Positions 44,608 through 59,600 of a stretch of 64,000 nucleotides of DNA are shown here, piece by piece. Both the position numbers and the translations under genes were made by a program. The stretch is from NCBI RefSeq assembly GCF_949628215.1, contig NC_134288.1:7571682-7635681 (forward strand), given 5' to 3'. The notes beneath the pieces were generated by a model that worked only from the letters and a program-made list of their open reading frames with translations, did not search any database and was not told the DNA's origin. The first letter of the stretch is position 1, and each line of letters starts with the position of its first letter. The DNA comes from Phalacrocorax aristotelis. Lineage: Eukaryota > Chordata > Aves > Suliformes > Phalacrocoracidae.

Positions 44608-47600
44608 TGCCAGGAGGGCAGCCCAGTGCCCAGCTCTGGCCACACAGCACTGCCAGCCTGCATCCCCATGCCGGGTGCAGGTGGCACCCCTCTGCCAGTC
44701 CTTGAGGGGCATGGGTGCTGAGCGTCTGCTCCAAAAATCTTCCACCACAGGAGGAATCACAGTTTACCTTGGCAACCAGGGTTTGATGGAGCTCTCTGCT
44801 CCTCCCTCCCCACAGCACTGAGCCTCAGCTGCAGTTTAAGCCTCTTCTGCGGCTTCTCACTAAGTTGATTAATGGAGATAATTGGTCTCTTCGTGCATCT
44901 GGAGACAGTTGCCCTGACAGCAGTTGTATTTTTGTTTTGCTCCCAGGTCGAGCTTGTTTTTCACATCCCACAGCTTCGAGGTGCTAATAAATCAGGGCAC
45001 TCTTGTTCCCCCACCCCGCCTCTGAAAGACATACATGCCTCCAAGGGATGGGGTGGTAGAGCTGGATAAGACACCTTTGGTCCCACCAGCCCTAGGACAT
45101 GGGAGGCTGGCACCTTTCTCCCCCTCATTTTTCACCCCCTCAGCTAGGCTCGTAGTGGGTGGACACAGCTCTCTGACTTTTGCACAGGAAAGAGCAGCAA
45201 GCCAAAGCCCTCACGTTTAACAAGCACAGCCCTGAGCACCCATTGCCTTGTGAGCCAGCACCCACACGTCTCTCTGTCCCCTGCAGAGACCCTTTCAAAG
45301 CTGTAAGGAGTATGAAACTATGAGTTCCTTCTTCATTATTTTTATTTTCTCCCAACTTCTTATTTAGCTGTCTATATGTCAACTTATTTACAAGAACAAA
45401 AACAGTGACTGTGTGGAAGATATTCTAATGCCTGAACTTGCAACGCAGGCAAACCACAGACCAGTCACTTTAAACCCTTCAGCTGCAAAAGCCCCACAGT
45501 TGCTGTTGCAGGCGTGTTCCAGGAAGATTCATGTATTGTCCCTGCTTGTGATGTGCAGACACCCCATCACGTCTGAGCCATGGCGTGGATTCTTTTGCAG
45601 TGGGGATCCCCTTCAGACTTGGGTTCCCTGACTTCCTCCAAATCATTCGGGGGAGAAGCCCCTGCGGGATTTCACCTCAAAGGCTGGAAACTCTGCAGTG
45701 GTCCCACAGCTCTTCTGATACACCAAGGCACAGACCTCTGAGTGAACACCACCTGCTCAAACCCCACCTGAATTTCTGGCCCAGGGATGCTCACTCCCAG
45801 CACAACCTCCCAAACACCTTGCAGGCTTCCCTGGGCAAAGAGAAGTCAAATAAGTGCAGAGGAGATGCAGCTGAGGCTATTTTCTAGCACAGCTGCCCTT
45901 GTTAGGTATAAAAGGAAGGTGAAGCCAGAGTAGGTCTTGCCGGGATAGCTCTGTTTCTGGGTGGAAGAAGGCCCTTCTACATGGACAGAGTTGAGCAAGG
46001 ACAGGGTCTTTGTTTTTATGCCCAGCAAGAGAAAGTGCAATTTTGTCCAGCTTCTTTGTGATCTGAAGAGTTGAGTTTTGCTGCTGTGTGAAAGCAGTGC
46101 TTTTATGACTGGGAAGGAGAGCTTAGCTTGGAAGAGGTGTTGTGCAGGCTCTGACTATGAAGCTTTGGCTGCTACTAGGTGAGTAGGCTCTGCTTAGTGC
46201 AGGGTGCACGAAGCTGAGTGCCGCCTGCCTTGGCTCTTCCTCATTCAGGCTTGAACAATGTCATAGGAACTCACAGCCAGCATCCAAAGAGTCCTTCTGA
46301 CTCGGTGTGACGTTAAGGGGCTGAGAGAGAAGCTTTGAAACCTCCTGAGGTGCGAGAGCCCTGGCAGCTCCCAGAGGTGCCTAAAAATAGCCAGGACAAT
46401 TCTTATGAGTGTTACTGTGGAATGAGGCTGATTAGTAAAGGCAGGCTTAGCTCTGCTCCCTGTACAGATGAAATCCAACCTGAAGGGCTCCCAGCCCAGG
46501 GCTGGGGCAGTGCTTGCCTGGGAAGATGTGGACAGGGGGAAGATCTGTCTTTGGGAACTGTGAGAAGGATTAGGTGGCTGGGATGGTGCTATTGGTGTTT
46601 ATGTACAACAGAAATGGAAAATGTATGAGTTATAAATAGGCTGGCAGTGAGAGGTGGCTGAGCTAAGCCCTTCTGGGTGGCCCCGTGCTTCTGGTGCCCA
46701 CTGAAATGAGTGCTTTGGCTGTACTACCCTGCTGGGACCCCCACCTGGGCAAAGAAACCTCTGCTGGCCTGCACACCCCATTCTCTGAGTATTTCTGTGA
46801 TGGATGGAGAATTCTTGTATATCTGTGTCAGGTGATAGCAGCTTCTGAGCCTTTCTGCAGGCAGGGTAAATCTCTCTGTGTAAGTCGCTAGGGATATGAC
46901 ATCTAGACATGAGTTAAAGCAGTGCTCAAGATGTGCCTGTAGCATTATGCTGGGGTTGCTCAGTGACCGTTGCAAGTTATAGTCTTAGTAAAGAGAAAGC
47001 TGCTAATTAAATGAATTGCCAACTGTTTTATGATCCACTGAAATGCAGCCAGGATGTAGAAGGACGTGGGGTGTTTTTAGCATCTATGGGAAAGATGCTG
47101 GGTACAAGAGATGAACTGCTCTGAGCAACCTGCAAGGAGGAACGTCTACATGTGCCAAAGAGTCCTGAGGTCTTGTGTTGTCAGATCTGCAAACAATATG
47201 GGGGTGGCAGCTCTGTGTGAGGGAAAGCTCTGTGCAGGAACAAGAGAAAGCAGCTGCTCTGTGTGCAGGAGCCATGGGAGTGAAACCACGAAAAGGACTG
47301 TCTGAGCTGGCGGATCTGCCACTTGCGTAAGTGCCACAAAAGGTTAAGCTTTGGGGATTCCCTGGATCTTGCAGACTGACTCTACATGCAGAGGAAAAAA
47401 ACATGCTTACATGGTTATGTATGGGCAAACAATATTCTTGCGCAAAGCATGCAGACAACCTGTGAGAGGATATCCACACAACAAACCCATCACTTGCAGG
47501 GGAAAGGCCATGCAGCGTGGCTTGCGCTAGGGGCTGCCCTTAGAGTCTGCGTCAGAAGATGGCTTGGTACAAGTACATGGCTGTGAAGCATGGAAATTAT

Positions 47601-50600
47601 AGCAGGAAAGTCATTACGGCAGAACTGTTGGTATATTTTTCCTCTTAGCACCTTCTACCCTCTTGTAATTCAGAACACAGAAGGAGGTCAAATGACTCTA
47701 TGAAACAAGAAGGAAAAAAGCCATTCCTACTTATGTAATATCTTCCTGTGAATAAAAATTATATCTTTCTATAGCGTGAATCCCTACCTGATTTAATTTA
47801 GTTGACTTTCCTTCTGGACATGACTTCAAACAAGTTCCATACGCAGCAGGGCAGCAGCTTCTGGGGAAGGAAAAGAAAATAAATGTAAGAAAACTCTCTG
47901 TGCTTCTGTTGGGAAGCATAAAGCTCAGCTGCTTTTTCCACCATCTGTGACTAGGACAGCAAAAGAGATGCGGGGTCTGAAAGGGCTCTGCCCAGCAGGC
48001 TGAGCTGGAGCCTGGCTTGGTGAGCACAGAGACACCAAGGGAGGGGCAGTGGGAAGGTGGTGTTCGTATGGCACCTTCTCAGGAGGGTTTGTGCTAATAG
48101 GGATTTGGCCTGTTGTGTTTAAGAGCAAGGTAAGTCCAGTGGGGGCCTAGCTTCACAGAGAAGTTCTCTTTGGTTTTACTTCTCCTTTTGTTAACTTCAC
48201 GTGGGTGCACTGGGGAGACCTGGCAGCTGCCTTGCGTGCATAAATGAATATTGGTTTGCAGCTCCACTGCCCTCTCAAGAAGTGAAACTTCCATATCAGC
48301 GTCTCTAAGGCAAAAGGGGAAGCTTGATCTGGTACTTTTAGTCACCTTGCTTGGTCTGTCTTCTGCTCTTTGCGTTTCTTTGCTGTTAGTGTGCAGCTGT
48401 GCCTTCTCCCACTGTCCCCAAACCCCACTCAAAGACATTTCCTCTGTGGCCTTAACATCTGTGGGTGCATTGCAATCTCCTGACCTGCAGAGCCCAGCCA
48501 ACAAGACACTTGCCTATTTTAGCAGCTGTTTCAGCTTTCAGACTTTTTGGAACATCATGGGCTGGTTTTTTTTTTCTCTTCACTTTGTCCCAGGGACAAA
48601 TATTAGCAGAACAGAAAGCAAGAGATGAACCATTTAACCATATACACAGTAGCTCATCCAGCAATTCCTCTGTCTGGCCCATCTGGGTTGCGTACCGCTC
48701 TGATTGGAACTATTCCCTATGATTTTTCCAAGCTAGGACAGACCTACAGCCTTTCTCTTTATTTTTTTGACCCACTTTTAAAACCCCTTAGTTGTTGGGA
48801 GCTGACTACTTGCTGGCTCTGGCCCTGTTTCAAGGACAGGGCACTTGCTGCTTCTGTGTGTGAGTTTGCCCATCTGTTAGATGGAGCTATTAATACTCGC
48901 TCCCCTTGCTAGATGCTTCAAATATTTGTAAAGCACTTTCAGGTCTGCAGATGACAGGCTTACAGAAGTGGAAAATACTAATTATGATCATGACAGTAGC
49001 CAAACAGAGACACAGGGGTTTAACAATACACTTTTGTTAGTGTTTACACCATTTACAGTGAAATGCTTACTGGAAACACTGGACCGGAAAAGAAACAGTA
49101 TTCCCACAACTCTGGGAATATGCATCACCCTTTTGGGGCATCAGGCAGGCAAACAAAAGCAGGAAGGAAGAAAGCCAGCTTTGGAAATCCACAAGTCTTT
49201 ATTTTTCCCCTTTGCCTTCCTGCCTTGCTCTGGCTTGTGTGTTATGCAGCCCAAACAGTTAAACCTCCAGCACTTCAGATGTGTTGCAAAATATCTCAAA
49301 ATACATGGCCCTCTTCCAAGAGAGGCTTAAAGCAAATTGGAGCAATGGTGCACTGAACTAGAAATTACCATTGAGCAGCCCTGTTCCTGATGGGATGGGG
49401 GCAGAGAACCCCCATTTTCTCTCTCTCAAAAAAACAAAACCTAAAAATGAACCCCTGATTTTTAGAGACAAACTCTTTAGCAACTGGTATTGGTTTTCCA
49501 ACCCTGCAGCCCTGGCTCTAGCCGGATGTTTCTCCTCACAGCCCTTGCTTGGGGAACTAAAGTCTGCAAATCTGAAGCTGGGTCACTTGCTCCATCCCCA
49601 AGGGCTCATCCTTTGCGGGCTCATCCAGCCCTGCTGCTCCCAGGGCGATGGGCAGAGCTCTGAAGGCACCTCTGTGCAAAGGCCAGGCAATATCCCACAT
49701 GGAGAGTTTGGGGATATAAGGGTGCTGAAGTGGATTAATCCATGCAGTGTGACTAAGGATGGGCTAAAGAAACTTGTTAAAGAACATTTTACACTCCCTA
49801 ATCTAGTCCTAAACCTATCAAGGTACCACAGATAATTTTGGGACCCCAGTGGAAATGTTCATTGGATAGCTAAACATCGATACAAGAATTACAGGGGCAC
49901 CAGCATGATGTGCATGCTTGGCGTTCAGATTCCCTCCATGTTTATCAGCTGTTACCCAACAGGAACAAGCACACAAAGCAAACTTGGTGCTCTCAGCATT
50001 GCTTCAAAATTAATCTATGTTTGAAAAACAAAACAAAAAACACACACAAGAAACAAAACCCCCAAAACCACCCAGAACACTTTTTGGCAGAATTCAGCAT
50101 TATTCTACACAACAGCTGTTCTGGTGCTGCTTTTGATCCAGAGAGGAAATCCTTTCTGGTTTCAAGCAAGGTGATGGCAGCAAAGAGGTGGTTGTTCTCA
50201 TGCCTCTTGACTCCTGAGTAAACAGGCTGTCTGCATCTCTGATGAGAACAGGAGCCCAGTACTCCCAGGGCAGACTGAGACTCTCATTTAGTGCCCTGTC
50301 CCCAGCAGCAGCTGGCATCCTTGGGCTCAGAGGTGCATGAAAACTTGTAATTGTAGTGGAATGTTTTTCATCAGTTATTAATTACCCTGAACCAGGAGGC
50401 TTTATAATCCTTAAAATACAATATCCTCTTAATCATAGCCAGGATTGTTTTGTTCCTGAGATAACTACCTGGTATCTATTAAAATGCCTTCTGAGCTCTT
50501 TGTTCAGTGATATCTCATGGCAATGAGAGCTGCAGATTAATTACACTTTGTGGAGACAGTAATTCCAGTAAAGCTGATGATGCTGTGGTGGGGATATGTT

Positions 50601-53338
50601 TGACTTTTTACATCATTGCAAATATCAACAAATGTTGGCATTTCAGTACTTGCCAGGGAGTTCCCAAGGCAGTGGCTTGTGACCAGCAATGTGCCGGCAT
50701 GAAAGCCAGCATGGAGGAGTCGTACAAAGAGCACTGAGACTCTCTGGGGCTGTGCTGGGAAGGAAGTATTTGGGAACTTTCCATGCAAACCAGACATGGG
50801 TGGTGTAAAGGACACAGCCCCATAGGCTCAAAGGGAGCGAGAGTTTTGAAACAGGGGAATAGGTGGTTCATAGTCCATCCGCTGTTCTTCCTGCTCACGC
50901 TACAGGTGCCAGCTGAGTCCTGGAGCAATGTCTCAGCCTCTCCAACTGCCATCATGAGGAGCTGGGGACAAAGTCCATGCAGCAGCTGAACCTTCCCTTC
51001 TCACTGGCTGGTGCTGGCAGCCTTGGGAGCAGCTCCCGTTATCACTTGGCTTTTTCTAGTCACGAGCTAGAGACAACTAGAAGTATAGGGGTATTTCCCT
51101 GCTCCCCCCCCCGCCTTTCTAAAATGGGTGTGGTGATGGAAAGTATTTTCTGGATCAGTCCATGTATGCAGCTTTGGTGATGCTAAGGAAACCCTTAGTG
51201 GTGTGGAGAAACAATTGGATCCAGGCTTGAATGTGAAAATGGGAGAGACCCAAGCAGGGTGGCACAGAAAGACAAACAAAAAGCTGGGTTAAAGCTTTTG
51301 CTGTTCTTTATGGACTTGCAGATTCATCCTCAATTCTGCCAGACCTGTATGAGCCCAGGAAAATCATCTGATTTATGCGTAGCCCATGTAAAACAAGAAT
51401 AACACTGGTGTTTGGTGGCCCAGACAGGCTGGAGGGATTAATGCACAACAGAATGCTGCAGGAACTGGCTCTGAAATGTGGGAGATCAGGAGATGTTAAC
51501 AACTTGGAAAACATTTTCCATAGTTATTGGGGGGGGGCAGGGTTGTATGCTTCTGGGTTTTCCTCTGAGTGGGCTCAAAAGTAGATTTACTTTTCCTTTG
51601 AAATAAGAGGATAAATGGAAAAAGCAAAACTCTGCCTTATAGCTCACCGTGTGCCTGTACATCTCCCCAGAATCAGCCGCTGAGTACAGAAGTACCAGGC
51701 GACTGGAAGATGCATGGCTATGAACATTTTTGGGTTTTAATCCCTCCACGATCAAGCTGCCTACACTGGGAGTCTATGTGCTATATTTCACGGTCTTCAG
51801 TTCTCTGAGGCACCTGAGTCTGCACTTTCTGGGAAGTGTCCCTGAAAATGATGGCATGGGATACTCGTACACAAATGTGGAACTCTGTCTGAAGGACTCA
51901 GTGCCCTGTTCTGTGCTCGAGGTATATTAAGCACTACTGGTTCATCCATGTTTGTAAATGGCCATTTAACCTACATCTGCACTATAAAGTAATCCAGCCA
52001 TTGAGGATCTCTTCATGCATCCTTCTTTCCCGAACACCATCCCTCATGAGAGCAGAAATGTGACAATTTCTCAGTTGGGTGGCCACACATTAGCACAGTG
52101 GCCCTTTCCAGCCAAGTCTCTCAGAAGCCAAGACGAGCCCCACGTTTAGCCAAGCCAGGCACACCGACCTCGCCAAGAACAAACAGCCCAGAGTCTGAGG
52201 GGCTGCAACCATCTGAGGGTCTCTCTGCCACCTGGTCAAGCCATGCCTGCTCCACAAATCTCCTCTTACCCTTACACCACTGCATCCCTGCTGCAGCTAC
52301 CTCTTGCTTGTTTGACCCCAGCATCTCCTCCTCCTAGTTTGAGTCACTGGCCCAGCCACTCAGGGCGTTGCTTCTGGGTTCACAGTTATACTTTGCTTTC
52401 GTTCTGCAGAACCGTTTCCCCCTTCTAAGCAGAGGGAAGCATTTCCCAAAAACCCATTTGCGTCCAAGGCATTACATGCATATGAAGGCTCACACGCGGC
52501 ACACCACGGCTCGCTACCAGCTGCTTAGGGGAATCCAGAGAGGGAAGAGAAAGACACACAGCTTTGAGGTGGAGGAATTTGCAAAGCCTCCTGAGAATAC
52601 CACCACACAGCAGTTCTTTTTTTATCCCAAGTCTTTGCCTTTTAAAACATTTGCTTGGAAAACTGGATGCCAGGGAGTCTCCAAGCCTGCTTCTGCCACC
52701 ACGCTCTGCAAAGCACTCTCTTGTGCCCGCAGTTCAAAGGGAAGCCCCAGGCAGCCCTGCAGCTCCCAACAGCCCTAAGGATGGAGTCCCAATGGGTCCC
52801 TGACCTGCAGGCTGGCATCCATTCCCATGTGAGCAGAGAGACCCCCGATGCTGTAAGGGATTCCCTCCGGCGAGTTGCTCAGAACAAATGGACACACGTC
52901 AGAAATGAGGCCAGAAATCCCCACAGGGGTCACTGATCCACAGTCCTCTGTGATTTCTAGCCACCAAGTCTGCTCTGCTTGCTACCCCTTCACAGGAAGT
53001 ACTGAACTGCATTATTTTCCAAGTGAAACAGCAGCCACCTCCCTGCCATCAGCCTACAAAGAGTTTCTCTCAAAAGCAAAAAACAAAAATGGGATGCAGC
53101 TTAGTTTTTCAGCCCACGATCTGTGGGCAGCAAAAAAATCTCACTGTTCACAGTTGGTTAGATAAAAGTTAACTACCTCTAAACAGATCACCCCTTCGTA
53201 GCACTGCTCCGGCTCCCATGCCCAGGGCAGCAGGAGAGCAGCCCCTCGCTGCACTGCCAGGAAGACCTCTTGGCCACCAACCATCCCAGCCCGCCGCCTG
53301 CCCCACGCACCCGCAGCAGCGTGCACAGCCCTACTTAC

Positions 53339-53620
53339 GGCCACCCCAGCTCCCGCTGCTTCTTCAATCCCAAGTTCCACAGTCCTGCCGCTGAGGAAGA
53401 AACCGAGGCTGGATTACACCCTCCTGGTGTCTCTGCCTGCTGTGGCGAGCAGCCAAGCCGGCTGGGAGAGCCACAGCCAGTTTCAGACTTGCAGTTTCCT
53501 TGTACTGGGAGCTGCTAAATGAAGTTGCACTTCTGGGGCCGAGGGGCGTGTTCTCCTCCCCTCCCGAGTCAGTCCCTGCCTGCTGTAATCCAATGCTCAT
53601 CCCGATGATGTCAAGCAGCT
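53339..53620 (-). other. PKIG: Possible non-coding 5' exon of PKIG
   Basis: On the minus strand a perfect GTAAGT donor follows GGGGTGGCC at 53339, and the sequence on its 5' side is moderately GC-rich (to about 53870). PKIG must have at least one upstream 5' UTR exon. This is the best candidate I see, but the exon start is a guess and there is no open frame to test it. Confidence 0.2.
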
Positions 53621-56600
53621 ACTGCTTGGCTCCTACCTTACAGTCGGCAGGAGGGATCCGTTTCCTTTCGCAGCGATCTTTGTTTAGCTTTGCCTTGTAA
53701 CCCCATCTCCCAGCAGCTGCATGTGCCCGAACATCCTTCCTTCGATGCTCGGCGCTGTGGCTTTTGCTGCAGGCGCTTCCTCCTGCCCTCCCACCCACCG
53801 CTCCCCCAGGTTTCTCCGGCACATCGCTCAGATGCACGTCCCAGCTGCATCCCACCGTTCATCCTCTCCATCAGGGCCTATCCAAAAGCACTATCACACC
53901 CCATGCAGCCTGAGGTATTTTACCAGAGGAAGTGCCTCTCAGGGAAAAAAAAACAGCCTCACATTTTTTTAGATTGCCTTTTTCTCCACAGATTCCCAGG
54001 GGGTAAAATCTAAGTGTGCTTCAGCTCATCTGCCCCAGGGTGCCAGCCTTATTTAGGGGTGAAATGCAGAGCTGGTGGCAGCAGCCAGAGATAAGGGGGG
54101 AAGATGACTGGGGCAAGGCAATACCGCATATTAAGCATACCTTTGTATCCACCCTGCTGTGAAGCGCAGCCTGGGAGCTCGCGGTGAGCTCAGGGCCACT
54201 CCATGAGCAGGGGAAGTTTTGGCTGTTCTTGTGACCACAGGGGCCCGGGAATATCCCTCTGGGTGGCATCACCTCCCTGTGTCATATCAGCCTTGGAGAC
54301 ACCACCGGGTGGTTGGAGCCAAAGGAACAAGCGGGTTGCCGTGCCAGGTCTCCAGCCTTCCTCCTGGCCCACACTCTTGCAAAGCCCTACCAGCATGGTG
54401 GGAAGGTGTGTGAGCACACAAGGGTGTAGATATTGCTGCCTACTCCTACCTGAATGCCCAGACTGGAGCAGGCCCTTTTAGTGCCAGTTGCTTTGTTGAG
54501 AGAGTGAAAGACTCACTCCATCCCTGCTGTAAGGATGCTCCAGTCCTCAGCCTTGTAAGGGGGAGAAAAAGTGGCATGACTCAACTGGAGAGCACGAAGG
54601 GCGTTTGCCAAAGACCAGATCCAGTCCCCGCTTGAGCTAGATGAGTTTTTATTTCAGGTTGCGTGCAGAGTGGGTAGTGTGAGCAGGAAGATTTGGCTCT
54701 CCCAACCTGCCATCTTGCTGAGCACCAGACAGATGCAGAAACAGTGTCTCTGCCATCCTGCAGCTCTCCCGTGACAGATGGGCCCCAGAGCCACTCAGTA
54801 CCAGCGAGGAGCACCAGCCTCTCCTCTCACCCCAGCACCAGCTGTGCAGCCGGACCTGTTCCACCTCCGCCAGCACTGCCACCTCCATCCAGAATCTGTT
54901 GGTGCGCACCCAAAAACTTGCCATTTGCCGTGATAGATACCCACACCCCTGCCATCGCACGCAGGAAGAGATAAAAATACCAACAAAAGCAGCAGGCAGT
55001 GCAGGAAGCACCCTGATGACAATACTGAGGCACAGAGGAAGGGGAACAGACCTCAATAAAGCAAAACATACCCATGCTCAGTGCATCCCCAAACTGACCT
55101 CGTGTAGCTCTGCCTCCTGATTCAAGTCAGTTTGATTTCAATAGCAGCCCTGGGAAGTTAGTTTGATTTCCTGAGATCTACCACTTGGCAGAAAGTCATC
55201 TCTCTACAGTGCTTTTGAGTCACACGTTACTACTTACCTGAAAGTAACGGATTACCACAACGCCCTGCCTGTCTTCATGAGATGCAATGGAGGGAGGAGG
55301 GCACTGCCACGCTGTGCAGTCAGGAGATGGCTATGCTGGCCTGGCCAAGGTTGCAGTGTTCTCTTTACTCCAGCTCATGTTTGAAAGTGATCCAGAAGGA
55401 TACAGCTTTACACTAATGCTTGGACTGTGGGGTTTGAAGGCCAAATCTGGTAAGGATGCAAATGCTGCACAGGCAACCCAGACATCTTCTTGACAGCCTG
55501 TGGCCAACACCGTGACAATAGATGCAATATATAGCAATGGTAATAACAAAGCACTTCAGAAAGCTGGGAGCTTAGTATATGATCTGTACTTTTAAAATGA
55601 GATGTGTCCTAACTATTTGTCATACCCAAACCTCCCAATCCTGTGTGTCTGACCCTGGGAACAACCCCGGAAAGCAGCCATCCTTTCCTGCACACGCTCA
55701 CACATCCTTACAGTGATCTCCTCTTCCAAGACTATGCCCTACAAGGACTGGTCAAACATTTTCCATCAAAACTCTTTTTAAGTAGAAAAATGCATTTTGT
55801 GATGTTCTGGGGAACATATCCCCTTTTTCACAGGGGAAAAAAAACTCCTGAGTGCCAAAAAGTTTGCCTGAAATCTTAACATATTAGGATAAAAATGCAT
55901 GGCTTTCAATGTGTTTTTTCCTCCTATTTTTAAATGGAAGTTGGCATTTTTCTTTTCTCTGGAAATCCACCTTAACTTCTAGCTAATTCTCAAGTTCATC
56001 ATCTCTTGTCCCATTGCTTCGTACACCATAAGACATTCACCCGGAGGTGTGGGCTATGAATAAATGCAGTTCCCATCTCGCCATAATGAGAAGACATTAC
56101 AGCTGCCTGGCATGGCATGCTCCACATGATGGATGGTATTACAGCCTTGAGCCGACTGAATCAGCTGCAGCCACAATCAGGCTTTAATGACTGTCTGTAC
56201 TCTTCTAGGGCTTCTACTTGACTGACACACTTGACTTTGGTGAGGTTTTTGCTGCCTCTTGCATCCAGCTGCTTTACAGGACTGTGCTGTCCTGTATGTT
56301 CTAGGACTGGTGTTCCTGACATTGCCGCTCCAGACACCAGGAGGTTTGGCTCCGCTCTGGTGGCTGCTGCTGGTGTTGAGCATGCAGCTGGACTGCAGAG
56401 AACTGCAGAGATATTCTAACTCTGCATAACAGAGTGGGATGCGGAGAGCAGCACCCCAGGGAAAGGATGGTCCTACAATGCCCTGCAGCCCGTGCTGTGA
56501 GTGCCACCCCCACTGCTTTGGTGCAGTACAGGATGAGAGGGAGCACTGCTCTGGGAAGAGCAAGAAGCTGTCCCATGGGTTGGCTGTCAACCTTTAGCTG

Positions 56601-59600
56601 GAGGAGGGACAAAGCCAGAGTGATCTTGCAGGGCAAGTGTCAAAATGACGTGAGAGTATCCCCAAGGGTGCTATCATAAAGAAACCCACCCCTGGAGCAG
56701 CGCTGCAGTGCTGGATTGCGCACTGCCTGCTCCAGCGAGAAAAACCATCAGCACAAAGGACCCTCCAGGAAATTCTGAAGCCCAAGGGGACAAGCTGTCA
56801 TTTCAGAAGGATCTGACCTACCTCTGACCTGAATGTTTTTGCAGCATGAGCCTCACTTCCCTCAGAAGCTCGTGCTGCTGGTGTTAGAGCAGCACCCTGA
56901 CAGCTCTCTGATGTAGCATGAAGCCTCCTCACGTACAAGCAGCTTCCCACTGCATTTCCCAGGCATTGAGCTCTCTGTGTTGCTTGATGTCACCAAGATT
57001 GCAAGGAAATGTGGAATGGCACAAGATACGCATGGAAAAAATGTGACAACCTGATTTTTTTCCAGACTTCCTCCCTCAAAATAAATACTTTAAATAAACT
57101 TTTGATCAAAAAAACGCAGCAGGAATTTCAACAGTCTGCTGGGCTCCCTAAGGAAAGTGTGGATGTCTTAAGTCATCAGATAACAGCTTGCACTCAGAGA
57201 TTCATGAGAAGAAGAAAAACCAACATGTAAAAGCAGCTTTAGTGACAAGCTACTCTTTTTGCTGTCAAAGAAAGGACACAGTTTGCTGTTGATTAGGGAA
57301 GAGAGATTGGGTGTCGGGATGTCTGAATGAATTACTTGGCGTTCAGACGCATTTTGTTTTTATAGAAGTTGCTCATCCAGAAAGGTTCATCAACAAGTGA
57401 AACACAAAAAAAGCTTGTAATGAGGCTAAACTCATGAGAAAACCCCCATCCAGGGTCACCTCTATGAGCAGGCAGGGGCTAAGAGTTGAGCCTGGCGGCA
57501 GGGAGTCCCTCTTGGCGCTGGGACCGCGGGGACATGCACTGTGGCTGCTGGCATGGTGGCTCGGTGCGGGGCCAACATGCCAGCAGGACAGAGCACACTT
57601 AAAAAACTATTTACTTTGAGCTGGAGCTATTTTTAGCTCCAGTAATCTGTGCAGAGTTGATAATGCTTTTCATTGCAAAGTGAGTGGCTATGCTTCGCTT
57701 CTGGGCAATTTCACTCCACAAGCTCGTCCCTTCCCCCTTCCCAGCCACTACTCCCCAGGGACCTTATCTCCTCTGTCCACTGAGCCAAACACCTCCAAAA
57801 GGCTTCTCCCAGTTAGATAGGTTGGAGTCTCAGATCAAACTTACTTTTTTCATTTTTCCCTAGGGAACGTATTCAGTTTGGAAAAGAAATGAACCTTTTT
57901 TCAATAGTCTCCGAAGTCCGGTTCAAAGCCTTTGCTGACAGCCCATCTTGGACATGCACCCTCTAATCCTCTTCTGCAAAATTCCTTCTGTCCAAAGGGT
58001 CTTGCAAAATAAGTTACTTGACGGTTACCTCTTTGCAGCTGCCACAAATACAAGCAGGTCTCAGACTCAGATCTCATGGCAAGCCAGGGTTGTCAGTGAC
58101 AGCACTGCCCTATGCCACCTTCTACCCAGAGGGTCCCAAAGCCCATTACAAACTCCCTTACACCCTCTGTATAAGAAGCACTTTACCTGCTGCTGATAGG
58201 AGAAAGCACGGCAACTGGCAGGTTGCACAAAGACTACAAAACAAGCATAAATCCTGCTTGGTAAGGGATTTGTTTGTCTAAAGGAATCCAGAAGCTTCTT
58301 CAGTGTAAAGCTACAAAGGTCACATATCCAGCACATGCTTCACCAGAAAATCATCCCACTGGCAAAAGCTTTCTTGTTTGGGACACAGGGTGAATAGCAA
58401 TAGCTCTGTCAGCTCAGGGATGTTAATTAAACAGGTTCATTCTGCTTGCTAAGACAAGTCAGATATACAGAAAGAGCTAAAAATGATTGTTGGGATGAGA
58501 AGGTGCAACAGGAGAGGCATTGCTTAGGTTGATCACGACAGACTGCTTGGGTCTTGCTGGCAGGGAAGCAGCAGATCCTCCAGGGTCCACACACAGGTAC
58601 TCCTTCCCTTTGTCCCTCTGTTTCTGCTAGACGGGGTAGCTGGAGGAAAACAAGTAGCAGGCTGGGTTGGCAATTGTGCTTCTCCTTTCTGGAGAGCAAA
58701 GGGGTATGCTAATAAATGAGAAGAAAACAGTCATCTCTGTCGGCTTTATAATATATGCCAGAGCCACCCAGGCAACGGTTATGATTTTTCCCCAGCGTTT
58801 GGCAGCCAGACAAGGATTCCTGCTGCAGATGTGCAGAAGCCCTGTAAATATTTTGATCCTGACTTGTGCTCTCAGCTAAATGGGCTTTCACGTTATTTTA
58901 TTCCATGGACTCTGAATGGAGTTCTCCTGTTTTGGAATGGTGAGGGATAAAACACAGGTTATTAATATTCTGTGTTGAGTCAAAGGACTGCAATCTTCAG
59001 GCTTCACCATATACACTCACTCTCTACCTACGGTCAGGAAGCCTAACCTCCTGGCATGATTCCCTGCTTTCTGTGTTGGCTCGTTAAGGGGGTACATGTA
59101 ACTAGATGACCTCTCATGAAGCACTGGCCACTCTAGTAGCCAGGATAAGCTCAATAAGGGTGTTCCTGTGTCCTGTGCCATCTCATGCCCTCATTTATCT
59201 ATTCTAGCTGCTCCCAAGGCCATAAGACTGGGGACGTGCAGTATCCCTTCGATTTGGTCTGAAAGCAGCAGGGTTCAGGGTGCTCCGTGGGAAGAGCTCC
59301 ATGTTCTGGTCAGGGAACAAAATATTCAGTTTGTGCTGACAGTGTACGTGAAATAAAAACAGGGTTTGCCTAGTGACCTGGGAGCATTTCACTCAGGCAT
59401 TGCATACACCTCTCTGCTCCCAGCACCATGCTGGGAACCTGCCCTGAGTTTCAGGTACTGCCCGGTGTGCAGTGGCTGACACAGAGAGGTAAGCAAAGGT
59501 GATGGGGCCACCCTAGTGGCCCAAAGAAGGGCTCTGCCACGCCGGGGTGGACACAGGAACTGACAAAACCCTGTTGTTCCTTACAGACTGTGTGGGTAAA

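Larger units (their letters stand above)
38089..53300. other. Probable PKIG 5' intron, no coding exon seen
   Basis: About 15 kb upstream of the first PKIG coding exon. The acceptor at 38089 shows that PKIG transcripts splice in from further upstream, so this is probably intron. It contains a short (CATC)n run at 44590-44607 and an A/C-rich simple stretch at about 50023-50075. No reading frame has family motifs and no CR1 is visible. Confidence 0.5.
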
